DNA of 64,000 bases from Polytrichum commune (GCA_950295325.1 OX485803.1:64247554-64311553); one strand, 5' to 3'. Shown: positions 12,561 to 25,742, numbered from the stretch's first letter. Numbers and translations: made by a program. Notes: a model not told the origin generated them from the letters alone.

Positions 12561-15386
12561 GTGTTAAGAACTCGCGGTGTGAAAGAGGAGATTTGTGAGC
12601 TCGTCCCAGCGCAGGCCAAGGAGGTAGCATAGCTCACCGTGTGAATGGGGGAGTTTTGAGTCTATTAAGTGGTAATATGAGTCTCCGTGTGAACGAGGAT
12701 GTTTGGGAGCCCGTTGCAAAGCAAGAGACAGTGCGGAGGAGTGAGGCGAGGGAGGCAGTTCGCCGCTGGCGGAGTTGGAACTTGGAGGAGTGTGCATCCA
12801 TCGCCGGATTTGGTGTCCGTCTCCGCCACTTTCTCGTCTCCACTTGACTCCCACAGTGCTATTGCCAAGCGGGCTGCATAGCCCGGTGGCGGTGAACGAA
12901 ATGGCGTCCGAAACGGAGTGGTGAGGGAGCATTTGGCTCCAAAAACCGCACAAGAGGAGCGGCTCGGAGTCTTTCGTGCGCGAGACGAGCATCATACTGC
13001 GGAGATTCTGTTCCTACAAGCGAGGTGGCGATTCCTCGCATCCTCTCGTGGCGTTGTGCTTGTGTTCGGTTTAACTGTGAGGACGAGGAGTTGGTTTGTG
13101 GAGGGAGAGTGAGAGGGTGAGAGTGAGGTGATCGGGAGGATTGTAGTCTTTCAGGATGCCGTTGAATTTTAAAGTGGAATAGGAGATGTTTCTTGATGTG
13201 AAGTTTCGCGAGTTCTTTCGCTGTATCTTGAGAGCGAAACCTGCAGAATTTGCGAGGGTGTAGATCCATGTGTGAGGCGAGTAGGCTTTGTGGAGATGTT
13301 TTGAGACGAGAGTTGTCTGGTGTACCTGGTTGTGTGAGCGAAAGAGTTGTGGTGAGAGTTTAATGGCATTACGAAGTTCTTTTGGTGCTCGCTTTCCTTT
13401 CTTTGGCACCGTGGGAAGATCGGAAGGACGGCCAACAGTCGTGATTTGAGAGGACGGTTGTTTGAGTGGACAGGTGATGGTGTTTTGTAACTAATTTACT
13501 ACCAGGGATCTGGATGCATCGAGAATTGATGAAGAGTTGCTTGAATAGATAGCAAGAGTGAACGGAGTGAATCTCTTTCTGTAGACCAAAACATCGATCA
13601 TCACGACGACGCCTATCGTTATTAGCCTCGGTAACTTGCAAAATACTCTTACTACTCCGTGTCAGTTTTCCCTCAGAGATTGCTCTCTATCTTCTCCACT
13701 TTCTCGCTTTATCATCAAGAATTATCGTCTGTTGTGGTTTCCTGCGTCATTGCAGTTTGCCTATCGACCTTGTAGATTATTTGTCGCTGTCCTATCCCCG
13801 GGGAAATTCTTCTCTGCTCATAGTGTAGAACAACACCAAATTAGCCTTCAAATTTGTTTCCAGGAGAATTGTTTGTTCTCGCTAAAGAAGAGGGATATAG
13901 CCGTGAGGTTTCAGTTGCTAATGTGTTGCTTCCTGAGGACCGCGCTTTTGATGCTCGCTGGAATCCTGAAGAATTAGAACGTACATGCTAAAGTAGTCCT
14001 TTGTTTTTCTGATCTCTTCCCTTACCTTTTTCTTCGGTTCTCCCTCTTTGATTCTCGTATTCTTTCACAGATCTATTTTACAGTGGGGAGGAGTTATAAC
14101 TTAGTGCACTTGTGGATAAAAATGTGGATGCAACCTAAAGGAACGCAATGCGAGTTTGTTCATATATCGAAATTATCTATCTTCGTTTATATGGACCGCA
14201 TCCTTGAGGATGTTCAGTCTTTCTTCGGTGACGACGAAGGATATGATTTTGGCACCAGTTGCAAAGCATCGTTTACTTGGAAAAGAAAATTCATTCATCT
14301 TTATCTGGAGTTCACTGCAGATCTTTTGGAATTCGATCGATTTGTATATTGTATATGTTTCAACGGAAGTATTTTCAAGTGTTGTCGTTTATTGCCGGCC
14401 TCAGGCGGCATGGATCTCCTAAATTACTTCATATTTCTCGTTATCTCGGGTTCCACTCGTCTGATTATAAGGTGTTGTCAATTGCTCATGCTGTAGTGGT
14501 GCAGGAGAACGAGATTGCGAAGGCTACGAGGGTGAGTTGGCTGGATATCGAAGCATAACGCGTCAAGAGACAAGTACTTATAGTCTCGTTATTATTACAA
14601 GCACTTCCTGGATACAGCGTGCGGCAAGGATACACTACGGATTTTTATTTGAGGATTTGAAAGCGATAACAGAAGATAGTAATGACCGTGGTGGTGTATC
14701 AAAAGACCACGAGGAATGGACGAAGCCGATTCATGAATTAAGAGATAGATCCAGAGTCACAAAGTCAGAGGGCGCCTGCTGCTCGAAGAGGACATTGGAT
14801 AACGAGCCCGCAATAAGCACACGAATGACCGATCCGTTGCGCAGTAAACCTTGAGGAGGCAGTTTCGACGAAATGAAAACGGGACGCCGAGAAAACCTTT
14901 AGAAATACACTCACTCCCTCATCATTGCTTTTAGGACTGCCTCTCCTGTAAGGCACAAGGATTTAGCAAGTTTTTCTGGAGTTCATGCTACTGGTAGTTC
15001 ACACAAGTAGGCGGAGGAGCAGCTAGACCTTTTATCATTTGTATCAGTCGTTGAGGGCTCCGATTCTCATTTCCTTTCTCGTACAAAGATCGAACCCATC
15101 CGGGACATCCAGACGTCAGCAGCAGCAAAGAAATCGGCGAAGAGAAACTGATTGAGCCCTCAGGGGCTGATCACACCGGCCGCTTCTAGTACCATCCGTC
15201 GGCATCTCCGGCTGTAATAGTGTGAAAAGTGGTGGGCCAACATCTATTTCTCATCATAAGTCCCAGCAATTTCACGGCTAGAACCGGACGGAAAGTTTGG
15301 TTTGATCGGGGCTTGAACGACACTTTTTCTTCGCCGGTAGGGTTCTATTTTCCGATCACCAGTATTTCCAAGAACTCAGCAACGGC
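12561..15386 (+). promoter_or_regulatory. GC-richer leader region upstream of the XBAT-like gene (probable promoter and 5' UTR)
   Basis: Base composition changes sharply at about 12.56 kb to CpG-bearing, GC-richer sequence and stays so up to the start codon at 15387. Many short open frames overlap here on both strands, as expected from higher GC, and none gives a recognisable protein. A degenerate repeated motif around CCGTGTGAA occurs at about 12576, 12638 and 12684. The simplest reading is promoter plus a long, perhaps intron-containing, 5' untranslated leader, but a separate short gene around 14083-14854 cannot be excluded. Confidence 0.35.
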
Positions 15387-18300
15387 ATGGGGCAAACTCT
15401 GAGCTGTGGGAGTTCCGAGGGGCATCGGTTGTGTGCAGCGGTTAGAGATCAGGATGTGGACATCATCGAGTCTCTGGCGAGGGTCGATTCAAATGCTCTA
15501 AACAAGACCGTGAATCATGAACGTCAGACACCGTTGCATCTGGCGTCCTCTCTTGGCCATGTCGAGGTCAGTCAAGTATTATTATAATGGGTGCAATCCT
15601 CGGGTTAGCTATCTCGGTCATGCTCTAGCTTACATGCGTATGTCCACCTTGAACTTCAATTTTGGAGGCCATATCTCGGACTCTGGTATTGCTGTCCTTG
15701 TGGGCCATTGTTGTATGTGGTGGGGTAGTATTTGTACTGAATGTGGATAAAATTGACTTCAATGTTGTTGAATCACACGATTTGTGATGTACTTATATAA
15801 GTGAATCATGTCATTGTTTAATTAGTTTAAAGATGTTGTATGGATGACGATTGAGACTGGAGCTGGCCACTGACGACAGTCATCTGACGGTTACCTTTAC
15901 TTGTCAGGACTTTGCACAAGTTTGATAACTATTGTTGACAGCTATCTTGTATCGATGTAATAGGTATGCTTAGTATTGTTGAAACACGGGGCAAATCCTA
16001 ACTCCACCAACAATCGTGGGCAGGTACGGACAAAAAGTATTCTACAGCGGCTTGACTCTTGTCATTTATCCTCCTTTTGAACGAACTTGTCATTTCTGTG
16101 CTATTTACTCGAAATTTTTAGTGACACGGAATAGATGCTGACATTGTTGGAAAGTTGAATACTATCTGTGGTGAACGTGTTACCGTCCTGGTGTGTGTCA
16201 TATGCACAGTGAATAGATAAACAGTTTTGCCCTTACCCGTATATCAATTTCCACCTGTCATTTGTAATGACTATTGATGCTGGTATTTCCATCTTGGTCG
16301 GGAATTCCAGACACCTCTAATGCTGGCGTGCAAGAGTGGGAAGTGGACGTGCATCGATCCTCTTTTGCAACATGATGCGAATGTAAAATCTCAACGCACG
16401 CTTATTAATTTCAAACTACAAACTTCCTATGTACCTCATCTATGCCACTAGTTAATAATTATACTTCGCTTGTGTTTGCACCGTTGTCTTCTTTTCCTTG
16501 TACGAGATCTTCCTGGACCTGTCCTTCATAGTAATTGCTACGCCTGGTTTTGCAGGTTCTAGCCTTTGATAAAGGCAGTGGACGAACATGCCTGCATCAT
16601 GCTACTAGAGAGGGGCACATTGAGTGTGTGCGCAGAATTATTGGTGTTGCCAAAAATGGGCCAATTGCTACTTCGTGGTGAGCATATTCTGTAACGCTTA
16701 CATATCACGTACTTCTTCTCTTCTGGTGATTTGCTCGCATTGTTAGAGAACAACTGTCCTACCTTCTGCCCTCGTTACGAGTGTTTGAAAGAAGTCGAGG
16801 AGTTTTGGCCTGATGTGACGTTGCACCATTTTCTGAGGAAGTGAATAAACTGAAAGTAGATCTGTTTTTGTTAGAAGGGGGTTAGGTTACCTGAGTTTTG
16901 AAGCAGAATGTCAGCACAAGTAGAGACAAAAAGATCTTCAATCCTGTAAAAGAGTCATTAATTACCGGAGCTTAAGGGTCCATCTGTTTTACATGCTTTC
17001 TTTAGTGTTTTAGTGTTTAGTTTATATATTTTTGGGTCAAAGTTTAATTGCTCAGATTCTTATAATACTCTCTTACCCCTTTTCTGATACATAGGGGATT
17101 TGTAAGATTTCTCAACGTTCGAGATGCCTATGGGGCGACTCCTCTCCACCTAGCTGCACGAGGTGGCCATACTTCAGTCGTGAAGCATCTTCTTGAAAAT
17201 GGGGCGCTTGTATCAGCAACTACCACTACTACTGGAAATGCGTAAGTGAAGTGTGCAACAAATATGTGTCATGTGTATGGAAGTTTATAAGTACCAATTC
17301 TGAAGTATCATATCTATTAGTTTCCACTGAAATGCTTCATCAATGTCACATAAGATGGAATTGTAGTTTAATGTGGTACATGCTCAGTTTCTTCTTGCGA
17401 ATTTAGGTTAATCCTCACCTGTATTTATGTTCTCAATGTACTGGTGTCCTTGCTATCTGTTTGCTTAGTGTCTGGTTTCTTAATATTTGATAGCCACTGT
17501 TACACATGATCTATATTTGTACAAGCCTCCAAGCTCCAGTCTTTACGATACCTTCAAATCAAAACCATACCTCTGGTTTTGGGATCATTGTCATACATCA
17601 ATGTCAATGGATGTTGAATCTCGTTATCCACTTTTGTTGGACAGAACTGTCCATGGCAGCACACCTTTACATTTTGCTGCACGCTCTGGATCAATGGAAT
17701 GTGTGCGGGAGCTTTTGGCTTGGGGTGCTGAGCGCAATGTTCGAGATGTTAATGGGTATCCCTCAACCGTGCTGATTCTCTGACAGCGCATATTCTAATA
17801 TTAGCGGTCCTCTAGTTCTCTCAGAAATATTGTCATGTATGTGAGCCAGTATACTGATGTTGCTATTATATATAGATTCTAGCTGTTAGTTGTTTGTGGA
17901 AACTCCCCTTGTAAAACTAGGATGTATTAGTTGATATTTTTTTTGTGAAAGAGGACCTCTGGGTACAGGAAAAAAATGTTGAAGTGCTGTGTATCTGTTC
18001 TATTGTTACAGATATTCACCGTATGGAATAGCTTTGAAGTACAAGAACACTGCCTGTGCTGCATTACTGAATCCCAATGCAGCAGAGCCTTTAGTATGGC
18101 CGTCTCCCTGGAAATTCATCAGTGAGCTGAATCCTCAAGCAAAGCTTCTTTTGGAAGGGGCACTAGCTCAAGCCAATAGCGACCGTGAGAAAGCATTGCT
18201 GGCACAGGAGGGAGTAACAACTTCCACTTATGCAAAAGGTGAAGAAAACTACACAAACACAGATGATACCTCCGCTGATCAAGATCCTGATGAAGTCCGA

Positions 18301-19272
18301 TTAGAGGTGAGCACTTTTGAAACTAAAAGGTCGTCTTGCCAATCTTTTATGTGGGGCTCAGGGTCTTAAATTCTTTGATAAGATGAACCATATTTGAGAC
18401 GTCATTGAAATCTTCCCATTAAAGTCTACGTTCTTCAAGATCAGCAACTGCGCTTGATATTTTATCAATGTTCTTATCGTATTAAAGTCCTTGGTAGTAG
18501 GTTTTGGGGTAGTGCAGTTGATTGAGTTTCCTATACAATTTAACCCCATTCTCAGTCGAACAAGGGTTCTCACATTGGCCTCTACCCTTGTATGATATGG
18601 GAGATCATATTGATTCCACATGCTGATTGAGCAGTGGACTCGAGCAGGGTTGTCTTTGGTGTTCATTTTCATTCTGACTGTTTGATGAGATTGTGTGGAC
18701 ATACGGGAATCAGCTTCAAGTTGAATGGTTCCTCTATTTTCTAGTATTTTTTCTCTCTTCCCAAGTAATTATATCATTCTCTACTTCTCACATAAGAATC
18801 GTTTTCCAACAATGTGCTGCAGAGAAGCGACAGCATTGGACAGGAAGTGTGCTGCATATGCTTTGAGCAAGTGTGCACAATCGAAGTTCAAGATTGTGGT
18901 CATCAGATGTGTGCTGCATGCACACTAGCACTCTGCTGCCACAACAAGCCTAACCCCTCAGTCCGGGTGTCTCCACCTCCAGCCTGCCCCTTTTGTCGAC
19001 AAGACATTTCTCAGCTTGTTGTGGCCAAACCCAAAACTGCAAGCTGCAAGAGTAAGAGCCGCTGGTCACGGAAGATTTCGTCGATCGACTTGACGGAAAA
19101 AGGCTCATTCAAAATATCATTGAACAAAGAATCCAGTGGCACAAGCTCCTTCAGAAAGCTCGTCGGCAAAGAAAATGGGGCAGGATCGTTCCGAAAGGTT
19201 GTCAGCAGAAGTACAAGTAAAGGTTCAGGGAGGATTGCAGACGTGGATTGGTTAAATCGTTGCCAGGAGTGA
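15387..19272 (+). CDS. XBAT-type ankyrin-repeat RING E3 ubiquitin ligase
   Basis: Eight exons give a 478-residue protein: 15387-15566, 15964-16023, 16311-16382, 16556-16677, 17095-17241, 17645-17755, 18012-18306, 18823-19272. Every junction has GT/AG and keeps frame. Residues 1-235 carry about five ankyrin repeats (TPLHLA, TPLMLACKSGK, TCLHHATREGH, TPLHLAARGGH, TPLHFAARSGS). A linker with LVWPSPWKFISELNP follows, a block typical of Arabidopsis XBAT31/33-like proteins. A C3HC4 RING spans residues 339-387 (CCIC, CGHQMC, CPFC). The family transfers ubiquitin from an E2 to a substrate held by the ankyrin repeats. The start MGQTLSCG fits N-myristoylation at Gly2 with a nearby Cys, suggesting membrane attachment. 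The tail is Ser/Lys-rich with repeated SFRK. Start chosen because it matches the family N-terminus; no upstream in-frame extension is convincing. Confidence 0.93.
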
Positions 19273-20160
19273 GTGACATACATGGTACGGGATGAGAGAA
19301 GACGGCAACTACAAAGGTACAGTAATTTTCCAGCAGGGTCTATTGCCCTACTAGTTTCAATTTCGAAGTACTCTCTAGGTTTATTTGGGCAGTACGAAGC
19401 ATAAACTCATTCAGAAAAAAATTGGAAAAGCATTCTTTGGGAATTTAACACCCTGGATACATAGTGTCGTTGGGCGCATTTGAGGAGATTTGAGGTTACT
19501 CTCTCCCAGTGGCCCTCATGTTAGAAAATTGCTGTGATACAACAGTTAGAGCTTGGCAGGACTCGCTTTGGCAACCACTTTCAAATCACGAAGAGATAGC
19601 TGGATCAGTCTTTCATCTTTTGAGGAATGCCTTCCTTGGGGATTCCGTCCTTAGTATTGTTCATTCCGGATTACATTGAAGTGACAGTCGTGCTCCAGCA
19701 TATTTGCTGGATATAGGATAATTTTGCTGAACATTTTTGGTTATCATCATATTGTGAGCATCGCATATGTCAGGTTTATAGTAATCTTCCAACTGAAAAG
19801 TTGCACATATTGTGTACATTCGAGAGTACGGAGATTGCATCTCTTTCCTGTCTTTTCCATGAAACGGTGTCAAATTTCATAACCAATGTATGTTTGACTC
19901 TGGATCTGTGGGTTTTGTCGTTTGGGCCTTGCTTCTGATTTTGGTTAAAGTGGAATAAGCCATTCTTTCCGTTGACTTATCCAATGACTGGCTTCAAGTT
20001 CCAATGCTGTATTCACTCCACACTCGTTATGAAGACCAATATATAAATTGCCTTGTTATTCTCACCTTTCCAATAAATTAGTCCGAAGAATTTCACAGAA
20101 GAAACATACAAGCTGTATCTTCTTCGTTAGTAATAGTGTAGTGGGAACCCAACCTAAAGA
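19273..20160 (+). other. 3' flank of the XBAT-like gene, likely 3' UTR
   Basis: No coding frame follows the stop at 19270-19272. The sequence is mixed and gradually becomes AT-rich, as expected of a 3' untranslated region and downstream flank. AATAAA-like signals occur (for example near 20074), but I cannot fix the poly(A) site. Confidence 0.35.
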
Positions 20161-21464
20161 GGTGGGCGTCAGACCCTGGGCTACCCGCGTCATTCAGGAG
20201 GCGTGTGGTCGGGCCTAGGAAGATCCTGGCCGTCGATTGCGATTTGACAGATCTAAAGGTCCCTATGCTGCCCCCAGCTTCTGGTTTTTCTTCCCCTAGG
20301 GTAGAGCTTGAAAAACTTCATGGTGGATAAACTCTTCACCTCCATCCACTCACTTTTGGATGAAATTTTCAAGTTAAGTCCTTCATTAAAAGGACATGCA
20401 AAGGAGATGATGCCCACCGCCGGGGGGGGGGGGGTTCAAATTCCTACCTCTTCCTTTTGGAAGGTAGAACCAAGGGTAGCTATCAACTCCATGTCCCTTT
20501 TAATGACCAACCTTGAAATGAAATGAGATTTATCCGGTTGTAGGAGAGCATTTGTGTGGGAATTTGAAGGTACCCACAGGTTTCCAATCTCATACAAATG
20601 CTCTCATACAATTGGATGAACAATCAACCCCTTCATCTTGCAAACATCTATTTTTCATCCACCAAAATTTCATCCATCCAAATCTGTTTTCTGGACTGCC
20701 CAAGATGGATGAATGAAATTACTGATGGATGAAATTACGAAATCCGTAAGATGGGACTCTGTGAATGAACTCCTTGGATGTGCTCTGCCCATGGCCACAC
20801 ACCCCCCATTTACAGCGCATGAGTAACATGGCTAGCCCACTTTTACTGGACTATTTTGGTAACAAGGCCGCCACAAATCCTTGGCCTCTTTGCATTGAAA
20901 GGGTTTGCCTGCCCTTCACATGTATAGGGTTACAAAAGTGGTGCACAAAACGATCATAAAGTGAACTAAAGTGGCTGTGGAGCATGAGCAGAGGAGGGTA
21001 TATAACTACACTAAAATGAGGTATTTATTAGTGTCATATGGTATTTCATCTCACTATGGTGACTTTTTGGATGACACTTTCTTATGAACAAGTGAGCAAA
21101 TATCGTCATGGATGGTGGATGAGTTTATCCATCGGCCAAAACCCTACCGTCTCTTGTCAGCCACTTGTGATGAAATATTGTCATGAATGATTGACATTTG
21201 GATGAAAAATCACTCGGTAAGTGACAGTAATTGCAACACCGTAAATCTATAACCCCCCAATTTTTTTTACAAAGAGTGACAAAGAATGTTAGTTTAACAT
21301 TTTAGTGCTGGTGACACTATACCGCGGGTTACAATTAGAGATGATAACACTAAATAATATCATATTTAATGTAGCTTCAACTAAATGCCGCAAACATATG
21401 GAAACTGTCTGGCCTTGAATTTCAAAGAACTAGTCTTATATGAAAAAGATTTAGGACGTGAGCA
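20161..21464. other. Intergenic with GGATGAAAT-rich repeats and a hairpin
   Basis: No gene is seen. The words GGATGAAAT and GGATGAA recur many times between 20356 and 21210. A G-run lies at about 20421-20434. Region 20538-20611 is an imperfect hairpin (arm GAGAGCATTTGTGTGGGA against the inverse of TCTCATACAAATGCTCTC). It may be a decayed MITE cluster. Confidence 0.45.
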
Positions 21465-21548
21465 GCTGGCTTGCCCGAGTGGTCTAAGGGGGGCGACTTA
21501 AGATCGCCTGTGCTTCAGCACGCGTGGGTTCAAACCCCACAGCCAGCA
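21465..21548 (+). tRNA. tRNA-Leu, anticodon TAA, nuclear type
   Basis: An 84-nt cloverleaf can be folded. The acceptor is GCTGGCT with AGCCAGC plus discriminator A at 21548. The D-arm is CCC...GGG with GAGTGGTCTAA in the loop. The anticodon arm is GGCGA-CTTAAGA-TCGCC, giving anticodon TAA (reads UUA). A long class II variable arm (TGTGCTTCAGCACG) and a T-arm GTGGG-TTCAAAC-CCCAC follow. The T-loop box GGTTCAAAC and A-box-like TGGTCTAAGG are the internal pol III promoter. CTTTTT just downstream (21550-21555) is a pol III terminator. There is no intron and no encoded CCA. Confidence 0.95.
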
Positions 21549-21700
21549 CTTTTTAGGCCGTGCTCTCCGATTGCATTGAAATTGGAGGCAATTTTTGTAT
21601 CGGTGCTTTGGTCCCTTGGCTGGGGTTTTTTAATTTTAATTTTAATTTTTAATATAAAAATTGCGAATAATTAATTATTAGTAAATTAGAATCTTACTTA

Positions 21701-22223
21701 TGCCCCCTTCCCACCTGACTTTAGCTAAGACTAAAAGTTGGTTCTAACAACCCGGCCTTCACACCATCGACATTATCTAGTGCCGAGCCTAATTGGCAAA
21801 TGATGTGGCATGGCTTAAACGTGGAGGTTTTAAAGCCTCAAGCACCGACCTTCCCATCGGTACCTAAACATGAGGCAAGCATGTAGGACCTTTAAGAGTG
21901 TTGCCTCCCGCCCTTGTGATTGGTTGCTTTTTAGTCTTAGCTATGAGGGCATGAGGAGCTTCATTAACAAAAACCGATGGTGAGATAGGTGAGTAGCAAG
22001 GCATTTGGGGATGGGACGAAAACTACCCAACATTCATTGCTTGGTAGATAAAACAATGAACATGTGTGAGAGCTACTTAACTAAAACCTACTTGAAAAGC
22101 CTCCGGAGCAAGTTCTTGTAGGTGCATTCGGATAGCCGGATGCCTTCGCTATAACCGAGGGAGCTTTACCTGGTTTTTAGGAAATACTTTTAGTCTTAGC
22201 TGAAGTCAGGTGGGAAGGGGGCA
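21701..22223. mobile_element. Tourist-like MITE, family C (523 bp), TTA target duplication
   Basis: The left end TGCCCCCTTCCCACCTGACT and right end AGTCAGGTGGGAAGGGGGCA are perfect inverses, and the inverted repeat extends inward through CTAAGACTAAAAG. TTA flanks both ends (21698-21700 and 22224-22226). The near-identity of the arms indicates a young insertion. It lies about 150 bp downstream of the tRNA-Leu gene. Confidence 0.88.
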
Positions 22224-22861
22224 TTATATTGGTACTTGGCTTGAGTGATGTTTTGTGAGCCATGTACGGGGAGAACCGGCTAACTACACTGAACATTGTT
22301 TTTAGTGTTACTGATTTCTTTTTGTTGTGCTCAATACCAATTAAAAACCAACTGTGTAGTGCCATTAACTCTAAATGCGAACCTAACATTATTTGTTATT
22401 GTGAGGTTTTTGGGGCATAATAGATTTAGAGTATTGCAATTGTTGTCGCTCACTAAGTTTTTTTTCATCCAAACTTTAGTCATCCATGACAATATTTCAT
22501 TACAAAAATGTAAGGATGCAGAATATACTAGACTTTCTTTCAATAATCGATACCAAAGCTATTCAGTGAATAAACAAATGATAATGAAGAAGTAAAGATA
22601 GCGACCAAGGTGGCTCAAATTTCTCCATGCTCGTTGCTTTTAAGTACATTAGACAAGTCTTAAATGGTTACTTCTTCTGATTAGTACACTTCTCCTTGGA
22701 TATTAAAACACACTGTCAAATCCAAATTGAGGGGACATCTTTCGGAGTTCATATGGATATTTTGGTCACTGACACTTGATTCAATTTGGAAGAGTGTGCA
22801 TAAATGAATTCATCACAAGATTTCATCTTGTAATTCACGTATTAATTATAACTTAACATAA

Positions 22862-23256
22862 GGGCTTGTTTACACTGAAGGCATATCAACCCATAGCTCT
22901 TAAATGACCAAGGTACCCCGTTTTTTGAATGAGACCATAGAGAAGTTCATGGACTATAGCTGAAGGTCTTTTGGAGGGCACAAGGCCTTAGTGTAAACCC
23001 AAATTTTAGCTACACATTCCAGCCACCCTACTTGCTAGAATTACCCCCAAAATAATGCCCCAAAATCCCTGCCAACGTTATCCATACTCGTCATGTGAAA
23101 TTCCATGTAGATTTTTCATTCACTGAAAATACTAAGGGTTGTGATTTGAATCTACCTTCAGGTAACCCTAAAGTGGAGACCTGCAACATACTCAACTAAC
23201 GAGAATTCAAGGATTCTCAAGAGCTATGGCCTAATGACTTGCGTGTAAACATGCCC
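22862..23256. mobile_element. Tourist-like MITE, family B (395 bp), TAA target duplication
   Basis: The left end is GGGCTTGTTTACAC and the right end GTGTAAACATGCCC; TAA flanks both (22859-22861 and 23257-23259). The whole length aligns with 7947-8337. Ends and target duplication are of PIF/Harbinger type. No coding capacity is seen. Confidence 0.85.
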
Positions 23257-23259
23257 TAA

Positions 23260-25742
23260 TTACATTTCTTTTTGAGATTTCCCATCCTTGACCCCACAGC
23301 CTTGGCTAAGTTGAACACATCAGATTCAAGTCAAATTGGCATTAGCCAAACTAATTCCAAGTTAGTCCAGTAAATTTAATTTTCTCGTTGTTTTCCTGCT
23401 TTCAAATCTTAGTGTTCCAGAGAAACCACATCAATATTTAAAGATAGAATGGCAATAAAGAAGAATTACTATACTTGGTAAGGGTAGTCGTTGTTTCCCA
23501 ATCTGAAGGCTTAACTCTATAACCTTGTGCATAGGTTATATCAAAGAGCTTGAGTTACACTACACTAATTCTAGGACGGATCAACCTAGGAGTGATAGTA
23601 TAATAACTGAACTATAGATTAAGAACACCTATGCATACTTAAGGTAGTTGAATTTATTAAGTGTTGGAATGATGACGGCAATTTTGTTGTCATGGGTAAG
23701 ATGGAGTGAGAATACCGTAATCGGTGTATGGCCTTAAAGAATAATTGTTACTATTAAGTCTGACCATATATCTTGAGACCTAAGGAATGTGGATCGGAAG
23801 CAAAGGATGAGGATCTAAGTGAGTTGCTTTAGATAAGTTTCTGAAGTCGTTTGCATAAGTGAAATAATGAAATGAAATAAATTTAGAGTTTGGGAAGTCG
23901 AAAGGCTTATGGGAGTAAAAATCCATTAAGAAGGTGCCCAACCATCTAATTCCTAAGAATGACATAGTGTGGTGGCCTCCATAAGGTAGAGGCTAATTTC
24001 AACTTGATGGTCTAATTGAAAGAAATACTTGAGACTCCTAATACTATATGTACTGATTAGGTTCCAAAGAGAGTCTCCTCAGCACAGCAACTTCAGGTAG
24101 TAGAAGACCAACTTCCTTGTCAACTTATTAATTTTAGTAGTAGCTAGTAGTAATAGGAACTTCAACAGATTACCTCCTTCAAGTGTTGTTTTTGGAAACA
24201 CACACAAAGACACATTTGGTGTCTCCTCCAACCAAAACCCAAGATCGACCCAGAAAACAACATGGTGAACCAAATGACAAGCAGAAAGAGAAAGCGGAAG
24301 AAGCGATGTTGTGTGAGAGAAGACGCAAGCACTGCGCACATGAGCGCCCACTAGCCACTTAGCCAGGCGGTGGGCGACGTTTTTCATCCGCCTCCGGATG
24401 GCGGCCCTCCCTCCGCCGGCTGTGGGAGGCGGAGCGGACCGTCCGCCCCAGTCCGGAAGGGAGGGGTCCTCCTCCATCAGCCTTGATTAATTAAGTCATT
24501 TGTTCTGGGAAATTTCCTCGGGGATTCCCTTGACCGTCTTCTAATTAACCCCTAAGTGCCCAAGCCTTTTGGAATGCACTTTTCCTAAGAAATATGTGCA
24601 TGGCTTTAATACAATCCCCAATGGAGGAATTTGTCTTTTATCCAAAATCTAACCATATAGATGTTTAAAGAACTTGTTTATTAGTATGCATACCAATTTT
24701 GAGACCGAGATTGCATAAGAGTTGTGAGATTCAACAAGAGAAATGTATACATTCTTTTTTTTGTATGCCGCCCCTCCCCACAATGTTGGTATGATTTGCT
24801 CATAAGTGTTTTGAGGAGTTTGAGGTGACACAAACAACTCCAACATGTGAAAGAATACGAAAATGTGATTCCAAAGACCCTATGTATGCATATAGAGCTA
24901 TCCCAATCATTTCGCAATCCTCCTTGCAATTCTTGAAATGCATTTTCTTTATTTTAACACTTGACGATTTGATATTGCAAATTACTTCACATTGGTAATT
25001 GTGAATACTAATATTCGACGGTCAAAAATACAGAATTTTTTTTACTCTTTCCACTACGACACTTTTCAAAAGAAATGAATAATGAGAACTCTTTGAATGT
25101 CAAAAACAAGTACAATAGTCCAAATAGCTGAAACATTGAGGAAATAGTAAAGCACTTTCTCCACCCATTCCCTACATCACGGACATATATGCCTTTGCCA
25201 CCCTCTCTAAAATCAAATATTTATTCTTTTTGGTCAAAAATGCCTCAATCCAAAAGTTGCCCTTCCATACTGCCCGCCAAAAAAATTTACGTGGTCAAAG
25301 GAATTTACTTGCCCACACACAAACGAGCCAAAATTTTTGGTCAACCATATATGATTGCTCGGGCACTTAGGGGTTAAAGTGGACCAACTCCTTTGCTTTG
25401 AAGTTTAAGAAGAGCTCGTCCACCCTTAAATTCTCACTTCTCATTTTTTGCTCTCCCATTGACAAACGCATATTGGGTGTTTAGTGAGGCACATCACTTA
25501 CAAGTTAGGGCTCTCTAATTGTACCATGGAAAAAGGGTTAGGATTTTTGGGGACCATGGTGCTTGCATCACCTCCACTTTTGGGCACTTTAGGACCTTCA
25601 AATGATGGTCACGTAAAAGGTAACAAGGAAGCAAACCCTCCCATTTTATGCATATCTTGCTCATCCGACATGGCATGAATCACTGAACCTACACTCAAGA
25701 AAGGTTGTGGGTTTAGGGTCACCACCTCTTCTAGCAAGGGAA
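23260..25742. other. Intergenic, no gene recognised
   Basis: Mostly AT-rich. A GC-rich island at 24330-24480 holds one open frame on the minus strand (24079-24477, 132 codons, starting MEEDPSLPDWGG) with no recognised family; it may be composition-driven. Nothing else supports a gene. Confidence 0.4.

Noticed and set aside
12564-13641. Cluster of overlapping open frames on both strands at 12.56-13.64 kb
   Set aside because: Six or more frames are open at once, which points to GC-rich composition. None has a recognisable motif or clear splice context.
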